A stretch of 64,000 bases of DNA from Poronia punctata (taxonomy: Eukaryota; Ascomycota; Sordariomycetes; Xylariales; Xylariaceae). Positions within the stretch are counted from its first letter, which is position 1, and each line of letters starts with the position of its first letter. The position numbers were made by a program, and so were the translations under genes. A model generated the notes under the pieces. The model ran no database searches and had not been told where the DNA came from. It saw only the letters and a program-made list of their open reading frames with translations. Below are positions 21,275 through 32,759 of the stretch, in pieces. Location of the stretch: contig MU401480.1 of the NCBI GenBank assembly GCA_022579005.1, forward strand, positions 1 to 64,000, written 5' to 3'.

Positions 21275-24200
21275 CGACTTGGTGAGAAAACTGGTATGTA
21301 AAACAGAAGGCGACTAATTGCGAATACACCAAGTTGACTAACTACCCCGGCGGGCTTGATGCCATGAAAGGCAACATTGGCGTCGAGAAGTGAGGATTGT
21401 GAACGAGATGAAGGCAGATTCAAGAAGCAAAGGTCTTTTTTTAAAGATCTGTCTTCATACCCAGAGATTACCTTTCTGATCGGACATGAGTATTTTCTCG
21501 ACTAAGCTATCTAGATAAGAGAAATCCTCTAGTCAACTCTTGTTCCTTACCTGTGGTTTCATGCCGGGAAGAGAGCGTTTTATCTCAAAGGCTGCTTATA
21601 ACAATCGCCATACCTGCTCATATGGCTGTGTAAGAAACATGGGACAACTCTGCACTGATCGAGATCAATTTATGCACACCTGCCACTGGTAAGAATGCTC
21701 GATAGTTGCCATGCATATACTGTACGCGCAACCTTTGTTAGGTCTGATAGTTTGCAAAGGTGGGTTTCTATTTCTATGCACATGTCTTCCCAAAAGTGCA
21801 GATTTGCTGCGTCCTGGCAATCAACCCCATATATACGCCCATCAAGATCTGTACAGAATCATCGCGAAATACATGTCCAGATGAAGTCGGGTTTAATATC
21901 ACGTGAATCAGCCAGGTGGTTTCTGGTAACACGCCGATGACATGATGTTCGGGATTTTAGTGCTTGGAAGTTCTCGTGGCGAAAATAGCTTGATTGGTAG
22001 GTAGTGCAAGACGGATAGATTGCCGAAGGGGTGTGCCACGCTGTCTCACAGTCTCAAGTTCTCAACTACCTTGATATGTAAGCTAAATACTAACCTAGAC
22101 TAGTGCGCCAGCCTCTAAAGCGTATTTGGACAACGAGGGGAGATTTGCGCATTTGCGGTGTGCCTCAATCCTAGCGCCTCGCATCACACACACACACACA
22201 CACAATTACAGGATTTAGGTAAATCTCTGGTTGGTAAAATAGGTACTTCACCCTCCAGCCCGCAAACGTGTACACGTACCCGCGGGCCTTACCAGGTACC
22301 TAGGTTAAGTAAGGTAGATAAAGTAGTCAGTAACGTAACCTACGAATAGTCAGGCATGTCAGGCAGGTTAGACGAAGCGTTGGCAAGCCGGAATAGGCAG
22401 GTAGATTAGGTAGGTAGGTACGTTATTGAGGTATGTTGTCGTCTACTCGTAGATGGTCTGGGCAATGAGATAGGTATGTACCTACTCAGATATCTTTTTC
22501 CATGGTCAAATAACGGGTTCTGAGCCCTAATCAAGCCAAGGTTCGTAGTGTATGGTTCATGTCGGAGATACGAGTATACAGATTAGTAACCGCCTCACCC
22601 GATGAAAAGGTGCGACCTTGCTCGCCACTTCGAAAAGTATTCGCAGGATGCCAACAACGCTATGACTGCCTACCTACTATCTACCCCAACCTAGTGCTTG
22701 TCAGCGGCATATCTGGGTAGCTTAAGAGTTAGAGGATCACCAGTGACCACACCAACAAACAATATGCTGTCAATTCCGAGCTTACTTACCTCCTAGTCTC
22801 CCGAATGGCGGCCGTGTCCTAGCGACAGGAGTGATCTAGGAGGGTGGGAGGGTGGAGCAGAGGGGGATGGCAGAACCACTGTAGGCGGACGCAGGTAAGC
22901 TCAGACAGCCACGAGTTGAATTTTTAGATGATAAAGATGCAAGTTAGCATATAACACCTACCAATACCTACCCACCACTACCAGCACCCTGTTCGTGGGC
23001 ATAGATCCAATGACTACACACGGTCAGCGAGGGACACTTGACGTCCAAATCATTCTAATGAAGGTACGATGTACAGCATATGCATAGGTGAGCCGCTGAA
23101 ATGCAAACTGCTTGTATTGAAGGCATATAAGCAACCGACTTCAAAGGCCCCCCACCAGCTTGACACTGCGCTTCTGGTGTGTATCACATTTCCTCACGTA
23201 AATACACCTCACCATGGGGATACCGCGGCGCAAACTTGAAATTAGGTGAAGTAGGTAATTAGACGCACATCCAATTGAAATGTATGTAATAGGTCAAAAT
23301 GCGTTTATATATTGAATAACACCAACAGGTTATAGCTTGATGCGCATCCTATTTGTTTATTACTTACACTTTCTTTTGTCATTTTCGCAAAGCTCGGCTG
23401 AAGTTCGTCCCGAGCTGAAAAACATCGGTCTCCGGCACGCCGCACTGGTGCAGAGTCGCATATCGCTACTCGAGTTGGAGGGACGCACAAGTTCGTCGTA
23501 GGCGAAAGGGTTTCCCGAGTTATTCGCGACCAAAAATGCCAACTGAATGTAAATACACCGCCCTGGACAAGAACACCACCGGACTTTGCCATTCTATGTG
23601 GTTCAACAGGCACACAGTATATGGCCTCGGCTAACCATCAAGGGAGAAAACCGGCTTGGTCGGTCTGGCCGTTTGAATATCGATTTCGGCTCAACATCTC
23701 GTTGTACTTGTCCCTGGGTCAAAATACCACGCTGTTTAATGTTTTTATCCCTCAGATTGCTTCCAGCTCGTTTCTCACGTCCAGCTTCGAACTCAGCTTG
23801 CCTGCCTATCGACTCTGTACAGACAGGCCACAGGCTAGGCTGGTCTTGTGGATTGGCTGGCCTCATCCTTGAAAAAGGCACATCTTCTAGGTATTCCGTC
23901 ATGGCCGTTCCGCCTGCCACGAGTTACGGGTCGAAGGACGTGGTCGCCGCCAGCCACACGATATCTAAATTTTCTTGGTTCTTTTGCCAAGCTCGAAAGC
24001 GGACCGCTCTAGACTAGTTCCCACTAGTCTAGACTAAAGTACGTGTAGATAGATCCAATACGAGCTTCAGGGCATGCGAGCCGATCCGGCACATCGCTTA
24101 GCTTATTTGCGTGTAAGCGCCTCCGCTGGCGGCTTGGCAGTACTAAGACTTGCGCTTGGCTGGGATGCGGGGAGGGGGAGGTTGCACCGAAACGTCCCCT

Positions 24201-25335
24201 TTCTGCTTTCTTGCTTCTAATAATATACCTATTGTACTAAGTAACATACCATGACAAAGTTACTAAGTACATACCAACACAGCAAATGACGGTATTCTAG
24301 GGCAGCCTGAGGGTCACCTTCTCGGTAACGTAGCTGCCAGTACACCATGATGGGGTGGTAATATAGTATGTAGTCTAGGTCACAAAGATAAATATCCAGT
24401 TCTCGTCATGCCTCGCACTCATAACTAACTTGGTTAAGTGCCTGTCCTGCTGTACTCTACTGGCATTGTACTGGCGTTGTATTCGTCGTCTGCTCGACTT
24501 ACCCCTCTGCTGTAGACTAGATTGTGACCGTGTTTCCCGGCCGTATATGTGCTAAAGTCCGCCGTGCTGTAGCTCAGATATGCAAGGGAAGAAACAGGGG
24601 AACAACCACGTATAATGGCTATGAAATATGAAAAGAACGCAGACCACAAGGTTCCCGCAGTGCGGTACATACATATGTAATATGTATACACAGGGGGAGG
24701 TATCGGTACCAAAAGGCTAAGATGTTATATTTCCAACGTGGGGTGTGATATATCGATCAAGTACAGCCTAGATCCCCGATATCTAGCTTGCGAGATAATA
24801 AGTATTAGTGGTAAACTATGTTACCCTATTTGGCTAGAACCCCAAAAATAACTTTATTTTGAGGGTGTGGCACTCCGGATTACCTGTAGTTACCCGGGTC
24901 GGGGAATATTCAGGGTCCCAGCTGCTCCTGGGACAAACCATTAACCTGGTGATCGATCCCTGTACCTCAGACGAATACTAGGTAGGTACTCATTAAGTAG
25001 CTGTAAAATCGGGGGTCTTGCTAGGTTAGTCCAGACTATACAATTTTGAGCCGTCGCTGCATCTGATATCTGACCTGACTTGCTATTTATCTTAATGCCT
25101 TCCGGAAAGACATTTCTTAAAAGTGCATCTTCACCCGTGACGCGGTTCTATTTGTTATACTGCCAACGGCACTTCTGGTTCTCTCATACTCTCGTCATCC
25201 ATGCACTTGTTTTCAACTCAATAATTAGGCCGCCTGTGGACTTGATCAAGCCAGCTCTTTTCAACCCAGTTTGGACGTTGTGGCCTGTTACTGCCCCATA
25301 CTCCTTGATTTTCAGAAAAGGCAAGGCGCTGGGCA
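21275..25335. other. Long gene-poor stretch with a CA microsatellite
   Basis: No gene is supported over 4 kb. A (CA)10 tract lies at 22185-22204. Frequent TAGGTA/TACCTA motifs occur (22270-22480, 24982). A GC-balanced patch at 23300-24020 has overlapping frames on both strands and may be a decayed gene, but nothing is recognisable. The 3' end is the promoter and leader of the GH16 gene. Confidence 0.5.
22185..22204. repeat. (CA)10 microsatellite
   Basis: Ten uninterrupted CA units in noncoding DNA. Confidence 0.95.
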
Positions 25336-26881
25336 ATGGATCAAGACCTCTCTGGCAACCGCCAGCCGGCAGGAAGCTTTTCCTTCGTCTCAACCCCGGC
25401 ACGGTCTAGCACGCCCAGCACAGACAGGTTTCCGTTCGGAGATGAGCGCATAGAAACACAAGGCGCCCTGCAAGCTGGAGGCGCCAACCCTTTCGCATCG
25501 CCTTCCATCTCCCGCCCACCTTCTAGCTTTGGTAGTTCGAGCGCAATTGGACAGAGAGGACAACGTTATTTTCACTCTCGGCGAGTAAAGAAGGGTGAGG
25601 TTGAGAAGCCATGGCTGGCAAAGAAGGATCCGAAGGAGAAATGGGTTACCATTCTACCCATCATTGGTATTGTTCTAGGGCTGGCAATTTCGGGCTTTCT
25701 TGTCTGGGACGGCATCCGGAGCGTCGTGCAACATAAATACTGCCTCGTCCTCGAAGACAGGTTCGACCATTTTAACACAGACGTATGGACCAAAGAAGTC
25801 CAGGTTGGCGGTTTCGGGTACGTCTCCAAACGCAGCCACCCCCCTATTTTTTTCTGATAGCAAGTTGACCCGTATATCAGGAACGGCGAGTTTGAACAGA
25901 CCACCAACACTGACGAGAACGTCTATGTGGAGAACGGCCGTCTTTTCATAAGGCCCACATTGCAAGACGAAAAATTGATTAATACAGACAGCACCCTGAA
26001 CCTTCTCAAGGACGGGAGCTGTACGTCGAAGCATTACTCGGACTGTGTGGCCGTAACCAATACGACTGCTGGTAATGCCACCATTGTCCCACCCACACGC
26101 TCTGGGCGCATCAACACCCGGAAGGGCGCCTCTATCAAGTACGGTCGCGTCGAAGTGACAGCGAGGCTACCGGAAGGTGACTGGCTATGGCCTGCCATAT
26201 GGATGTTGCCGGTTGAAGATACCTATGGGCCTTGGCCGTCCAGTGGAGAAATCGACATCATGGAGAGTCGCGGTAATAATCGGTCATACGGCCAAGGAGG
26301 CAACAATATCGTCTCGTCAGCCCTACACTGGGGCCCGGATATCGCCAATGTAAGCGACAGCGGCTACGTGCAGAGGATCTTGGCATGGGTTGCTAATGTT
26401 AACATGTTCGCAGGATGCCTGGTGGCGGACGAACGTCAAGCGCGAGGCCCTCCACACTACCTACTCAGCTGGTTTCAATACGTTTGGTATCGAATGGTCG
26501 CAGAAGTACCTCTTCACCTACGTCAATTCACGGTTGCTGCAGGTATTGTATACTAACTTCAATGAGCCCCTCTGGAAGCGCGGGGATTTCCCCGCCGTCA
26601 ACAGCAACGGCACGCGCCTGGTGGACCCTTGGTCCAAATACGGTCGGGACAGCACGCCCTTTGACCAGAAATTTTATCTCATTTTGAACGTCGCCGTCGG
26701 AGGAACCAATGGATGGTTCCAAGACTCGAAGAGCGGAAAGCCTTGGCTAGACTCCAGCCCCAACGCTAAGAAAGACTTTTGGAATGCGCGCGACAGTTGG
26801 TTTCCTACCTGGAAGAGCCCCGCTATGGAAGTCAGCAAAGTGGCTATGTGGCAACAGTGCGACGGCAACGAGGAGCTGTGA
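25336..26881 (+). CDS. GH16 family glucanase/glucan-binding enzyme, type II membrane anchored
   Basis: Three exons: 25336-25817, 25881-26349 and 26414-26881 (472 aa). Introns are 63 and 64 nt. Joins restore VGGFG|NGEFEQTTN and HWGPDIAN|DAWWRTNV. Residues 1-102 are a Ser/Pro-rich cytosolic tail. Residues 103-125 form one membrane segment (WVTILPIIGIVLGLAISGFL). The GH16 beta-jelly-roll follows, with the catalytic GEIDIMES motif: nucleophile E284, D286 and acid/base E289. The WPAIWMLP strand precedes it. The family hydrolyses or remodels beta-1,3-glucan at the cell surface, or in some members binds it. The long N-terminal tail plus transmembrane helix, rather than a signal peptide, makes it a type II membrane protein. 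Exact specificity cannot be read. The gene is intact and followed by a 20-T run. Confidence 0.92.
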
Positions 26882-28810
26882 AGGTCACGACTGCCACTCT
26901 TCGTCTTTTTTTTTTTTTTTTTTTTCAGTATCCAAGGCATGATACTTCATTGTTTTTCTCCTGTATTGGGGGCACCGGGTTTACAGGGCATGGATAGACA
27001 TTATAGTTAGGCGTTTCGGTTGTGTATCATTTGATTGAAGTTTAAGTATACAGTAAACGTCTAAACCTAGGTTAATCAATTTTCGTTATTGTGGAACGAT
27101 ACATGCTTTATTTCATAAGCTTTTCCCTAGTGCACTGGAAGATTTCTACAATACAAGGAATCTTATAAGGAATCTACAAACATAGCAAGTTTGAGTATAT
27201 ACACATCTAGAGTAGTTACATAAGGATGTAAGCTATGTAAGTATATAGATAGTCTTCTATATTCCTCTATAATATGTGTACGTTAGGTATGCAGCAGTTT
27301 TCGACGGCAGATAGTCGCACCCTCAGTAGGTAGACAAACAAATTATATTTGAATAGGCACACAAAGTTCCTTAATGTCCACTACCTTCTCTACAACTTTT
27401 CTTGCAATGTCTGGACAATGCGAATGACATATTGCAATTGATTACATGCAAAAAAAATCTCCCCAAAAATCGATCGATTTCCTTCCCATTTATTACCGAA
27501 GAACAAATCCGAGACAAAGGTAGTGGCTTAACCTAGGAAGCGGAAAAGCCGGAAGCCCATCCAAGGCGGAGAAGACCGTTTTGGTGTAGAGGACTATCTA
27601 GGAACGGTGATGCGGAGGCGCTATTGGGAAAAAGAGGGGCTCATTTCAAGTACAAGAGCCAAGCGATGTGACAGTGCCTAACCAGCTAACGTCGGGTAAG
27701 AAGAGCGTCAAAGAATAGTAGACAAGTATCGTAAATATGTGAAAATATAAGTCAAGTAGGTATTACCTACATGTATGTACAGCGTGGCTGAGATGAGCAA
27801 ATAACCGAGGTCTCGAATGTCCAAGAAACGCGCCGGTTAGATACGTTAATACTACTCGTAGATATTATCGTATAGATAGCTTTTCGGGATATTTATCAAT
27901 AGCGCCGGGACAAACACAAAAGGTAAGTTGATGGTTAGGATAAGCTCAGCCGCTAGTGCCATTGGAAAGTATGTAGTTGAGATGATGAATAATGTTTAGT
28001 AACGAACGAGTGTCTCACAAATACATTATCTATATGTGCTATTGCGGATTCCAAGACATATGACAAACGATGCAGGGGAAAGGTATCCAAAGTGGTGGAG
28101 GAGCGAACACCCAGACGCATTTGAAGTCGGGTTAGAGAGATAAGTATGATGTAGAGGCCGCCATACACGTCATGCCGAGCGCCTAAACCCGTAGATTAAG
28201 TATCCGGTACTATCCAAAGCATGGCCATCCAGGATAGATGGTGTGGTAGAAGCCTCTAAATACACGAGCACTTGCGCATGTGATATTGCCGCCCACTCAT
28301 GAAAATGATCAGGAAAGAAGACCCAGCTGCAGCTCAACAAACCTTATGCGCTGGTGCGCATCTGCGGCTCATCGTTAGTATCGTCAGGTGGTGTGGATTT
28401 ATGGGATCCTATTGATTATCATGGCACTCGCGATGTTGGAACTCATCACATTCCTGGCATAAGTCCTCTGATGGGGTCATTGCCTCTATACCCCCTCCTG
28501 CGTGACCCTCTATGGTTCCTAAGCTGTTCGCGCTGTTGTGCTTTATCACGCGCAAGTCTTCTGCAGGTATGTAACTCAGCATACTGTTGTGCTTGTGAGG
28601 CGGATCATTAAATATGAGTTTGTGCACCCAAGCCGGCACATTCCTGTCATGTAGAAAGAGATGGGCTTATGTTGGCTTATCAGGTATGGGGTGTGGAGTT
28701 CCAGTCTGCCTACCAGTCGAGTTCCTCATTTCCCATTCATGCCTTGGGGGAACGTAATCACAACTTGCGCCGGCCATGAGGATAATGATGTTGATGAGTA
28801 CATATCAACA

Positions 28811-29126
28811 CGTAAATAGGTGCCCCTCAACATCGGCGTCTTCCTCGGCTGTCGGTGCTTATGTCTCAACCTGCCTACGTTCTCGGGGGGCCCCCCCCCC
28901 CCCCCCCCCCGGGCCCCCCCCCCCAAAGACGGCCGAAAAAAAAAAGAAGCACCCCATGCGCAACAACAGCCGCGGCTGGAGGTGTGGTGGGTGGGNNNNN
29001 NNNNNTAATTTTTTTTTTGTTTTCAAAAAAAACCGTAAATAGGGGCCCCTCAAAATTGGGGTTTTCCGCGGCTTTGGGTTTTTTTTTATAAACCTGCCTA
29101 CTTTCTCGCCCCCCCCCCCCCCCCCC
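28811..29126. other. 10-N assembly gap flanked by a corrupted duplicate
   Basis: Ns occupy 28996-29005. The segment left of the gap, from CGTAAATAGG (28811) to the C20 run (28891-28910), is matched in order right of the gap (29034-29126), including CGTAAATAGG, CCCCTCAA, ACCTGCCTAC, TTCTCG and an 18-C run. The right copy has many homopolymer-expanded differences. This looks like low-quality contig ends overlapping across a poly-C tract rather than a true tandem duplication. Confidence 0.75.
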
Positions 29127-31438
29127 TGGGCCTTCCGTGCCCATACAGCTTTATCTGTTTAACGCAACCGCCGTAGTACTGAATGAACCGGCCTTTGTTG
29201 TCTAGGTCGCCATGTGGCGGCCGCAGCTCTTGCCCTGAGCAGCTTTAGGCTTGTGTAGTCGTCCGGGGTAGGGGTTCCATTCCTATCCAGCTGAAAAGGG
29301 GAACTCAAGGTAGGGCTCGGGGGAGCTAGCAGCCAAGGCCTTCTAGAACCGAGAATTAGCAAGGGCGCAATCGATAGTTTGAGAAATCGTCCCATGACGA
29401 TAGAGGACATCTCGACCGAATGTACGTATTGCTTTATGGCTTGCGCACCTACACAACCCTACATGCGTACCTGACCTAACCTAATATAGACTAATTAATG
29501 ATATACTTTAAAGTTTAAACAACCCTTGAAAAAGGTCCGAGACCCTGAAATGGAATCGAGGGGCCAAATAGCTCAAAAACAGGAGATACCTCACCTTTGC
29601 GCATAAAGGTACAGCAGAGACACGCGCTCAGCCCTGAGCACAACCGTACTATTCAAGGTATAGACTTTCCCGATGCCCGAGTGGACTGCCAGTCTACAGC
29701 GCGGTTTTGTTGGCCATTACTTTCCGATGTGGTGGTTACTGAGTGAGTGCGAGTAGGTACCTACTTTACCTTGTGGTACATTTGCCTGGGCCATCTGAAT
29801 AAACGGTCCCCTAAAAACAGCACACCACTTGCAATTCTAGATACATATTTAGATTATAGGAAAATTGTGTAGTGCCACAACATTGAATTCACGGTCCATC
29901 GTCCATCTTACCGAAATACTTCTTTGTATAACATTACATGCTCTATTATGTACCTAGTCCTATATGTCCATTGTCAGCTAGCTCCGGCCTCCGACCACTG
30001 AGCTCTATTTCGGGTTACAATATCGGCGCTGGCGACAAGGATAGATTCTATTGGTTTGCTATTCTATTCACGTAGATAGGTAAAGTTATCTAGTGGGCCA
30101 TGCAAACGTCAAAGCCTCAAGGTAAGCGACAGCCAGACAGCCTAAAGGTCTTGCTTGATAAGACAGATCGATCCGATTAGATAATGGTTTAAGGGCCCGT
30201 CCCAAAGAAACCCTAGATCCGATCAAGACGGGAAATCAACACTTTACAGCGAGGTAAGATCGATCCATCTACAAGTACGTGATCTATGAGTGCACCTACA
30301 CAGTATGATAGGTCGGCGGCTTATCAATGCAAATCTACCTCTGCAAACAGACATGTTCTCGTCATATATTCTATCTAGGCAAGATAAAATTAAACAGATC
30401 TTCGTTACATTAAACCCGTGGCTAAGAATGGAGAAGCCTAATGTACTAGATTTGTCGATGAGGCAAGTCTCAGTCCAGCTTCAATCATTTATTGGTCAAC
30501 AGAGGATTTGTATATTGTGTTGGCAATATTTCTGTCAGTCCGGGCATGCCATCTAATGGAGTTTTTATGATCAAAAGGCCTCGTTCATCGGTCTAGCCTC
30601 TGTAAGTAGCTGTCCGGGGGGTAGCTGTTAAGGTTAGAGGATTTTCTGCAAAACTGAGGTCCCCACGGGCCACAGCGACCTTGGTGTGCATCACCTCAGT
30701 GAGTGCCTTGGCAAAAACTGCAGACAAAGAGCGTAGTATATCCGTGGGGGGTAGAACACGAGAGAGACCGTCAAAAGTCATGAGCTGTCAAGCTCTTGAC
30801 CAGGTACATACACCTCAGGCTAACCTAGGTAGGAAGTTGGTTAGGTGAAGCACATGCAGCTTACGTGACTTACGTAGCACCCTAGGTTACATGTCTAGGT
30901 AGTACTTTGTAGTGCCAACTACTCGGATTTTTTGTTCCTTGTACTCCTCTCGAAGCAGAGTAGTTAAACTTAGGACACAGCACCGTCAAACAACAGGTAG
31001 GAAGGTCTACTCTTTCTTTGTTTACTATTATTGCTAATTTTTGGAGTCCTGCAATAGAATCTGACCGGGTGGCTGCCTTATATCATCGCTCTATTAGCTA
31101 CAGATGGATAAGTATGCAAAATATGTGTAATTATCAGCCATTTGATAGGACCCTGCCACGGTGCTTCTGGAGCTCACGGGCCGGTTGTTTGCTTGCCGGT
31201 CGTTAGTGGTCACCAGGATAGATGTATCAATTGTGTGTGACATAGTAGTGAATAAAGGCTCAAACAGATCGATGGATCTTTTACAACACGAGGACAAAAT
31301 ATGGAATAGGCATGAAAGCAAAGTACACGTAATGCCTAGGTTGGACTAAAGGTCGAGGTCAAGCATCCCAAAGCCCCTCCAACAGGACGCCCATTTTGTA
31401 TGCGTGTAAACTATAAAGTGCTACTCTTTGCAGTTAGT

Positions 31439-31468
31439 GCGGTAGCGGTAGTGGTAGCGGTACGGGAC
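31439..31468. repeat. Short GGTAGC-type tandem repeat
   Basis: About four imperfect hexamer units (GGTAGC, GGTAGT, GGTAGC, GGTACG) in noncoding DNA. Confidence 0.6.
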
Positions 31469-32759
31469 GGGACGTAGAATAAAGTACCTACAAGAAACGC
31501 AGTAGGCACCTAACCTAGGTACATACATGTACAGTACAGGTGCCCACGTAGGTGTCGTATTCTACGGTGCCAATAGATAAAGGTAACCGTACTCTCACCC
31601 GTCCCTTCCCATAACCCTTTTACCATTCCTGGCTGTATCCCTGTCAGCGATCAAGTACTGTAGGTACTTCGAATAAGGATACTTTTGTTATGTGGAACTG
31701 TTCAAATGGGGGCATCGTCTGCCACATTTCTCTATCCGGTTTCCAGTTACCAATATACGCTTAGAGTCTGAACATGTAGACATAGTCGATAGAATTATTC
31801 TCGACGCCAGCTTATCGCTTGAGCGATAGAACGGTCCTCGTACTACCTCCCTACTGAGTAGGTGTGTGAGCGAGAGTCCCAGAACGACGCCCACAGGATA
31901 AGTCGACTTATGCCTTGGGTGTCATTTGGACCCTACACAGAATCCACCTCTTCGCTGCAGCATAGCACGTAGGTAGTTTATCGTTCGCTTAGGCCCAGCC
32001 ACCTCGCCGTATCCTCTGCAAAATCTTGGGACGGTCGGACTTTGTACCCCTTCGTGGTTGCTACCCCCGTAATCATCGACTGCGGCCTCTCCTGGTCGAC
32101 GAGGCCGAGCTGAAACGGATACCATTTGTCTGGACCGTCCAACAAACACTTTGCTCGTGTAAGTGCCATCTATCTTAAGTTGGCTCCCCGCCGACCAACA
32201 CACCATCGTAGTCATCGTTATCTTCTAATTCCAACACTCTTGGCCACTCTCATTTTTTATTTTCGTTAGATTTCATATCTCAGCTATTATTCATTTTCCA
32301 GCGGCACATTGCACATCGTCTGTAACCGCCATTGCATACCCCAAAGCTGCTCCAAGGCCACAAGGGATATATTATCTCGCCCGACGTTCGCTTATCAATT
32401 GTGCAGTGGAAGATACCCTTAACCAAGCGGGTGATGTCTGTCGTACAAGAAAGGTTTTAGATAAATATTACCTCTAGGCGCCCGCTCTGCCTATCTGTTG
32501 CCTCTAGCGCTATATCCCGTCCGTTGCTCGTATTATACACGTAAGTTGCCAGTCTTGTTAAGCATGCGTGGGGCTAATTTTGTATGACCAGCTCCGTATT
32601 TTAAGTCGCACCCTGTAGGATATCAGCTTTCTCGCCTTGGAATCTACAAAGCCTTGCTGTGCTAGAGAGACCCCGATCGCCATCAGGTCAAGAGCCCTGG
32701 ACGCCTAGCGGGCTCCCGCTGGGACGGGTATACGGCCCTCTTAACTGGTATATCGCATC

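Larger units (their letters stand above)
26882..32759. other. Long gene-poor stretch including an assembly gap
   Basis: 5.9 kb without a supported gene. It contains a T20 run (26906-26925), the poly-C/N-gap region (28811-29126) and a GGTAGC-type repeat (31439-31468). TAGGTA/CCTAGG motifs are frequent around 30820-30900 and 31490-31540. The last few hundred bases are the leader/promoter of the GT2 gene. Short frames are on both strands and none has a recognisable domain. Confidence 0.5.

Noticed and set aside
23305..24017. Overlapping frames on both strands in a GC-balanced patch
   Set aside because: No domain, splice pattern or strand preference could be established; possibly a decayed gene.
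28776..29144. Glycine/proline-rich frames across the N gap
   Set aside because: They are made of poly-C/poly-G runs and unknown bases at a probable assembly error.
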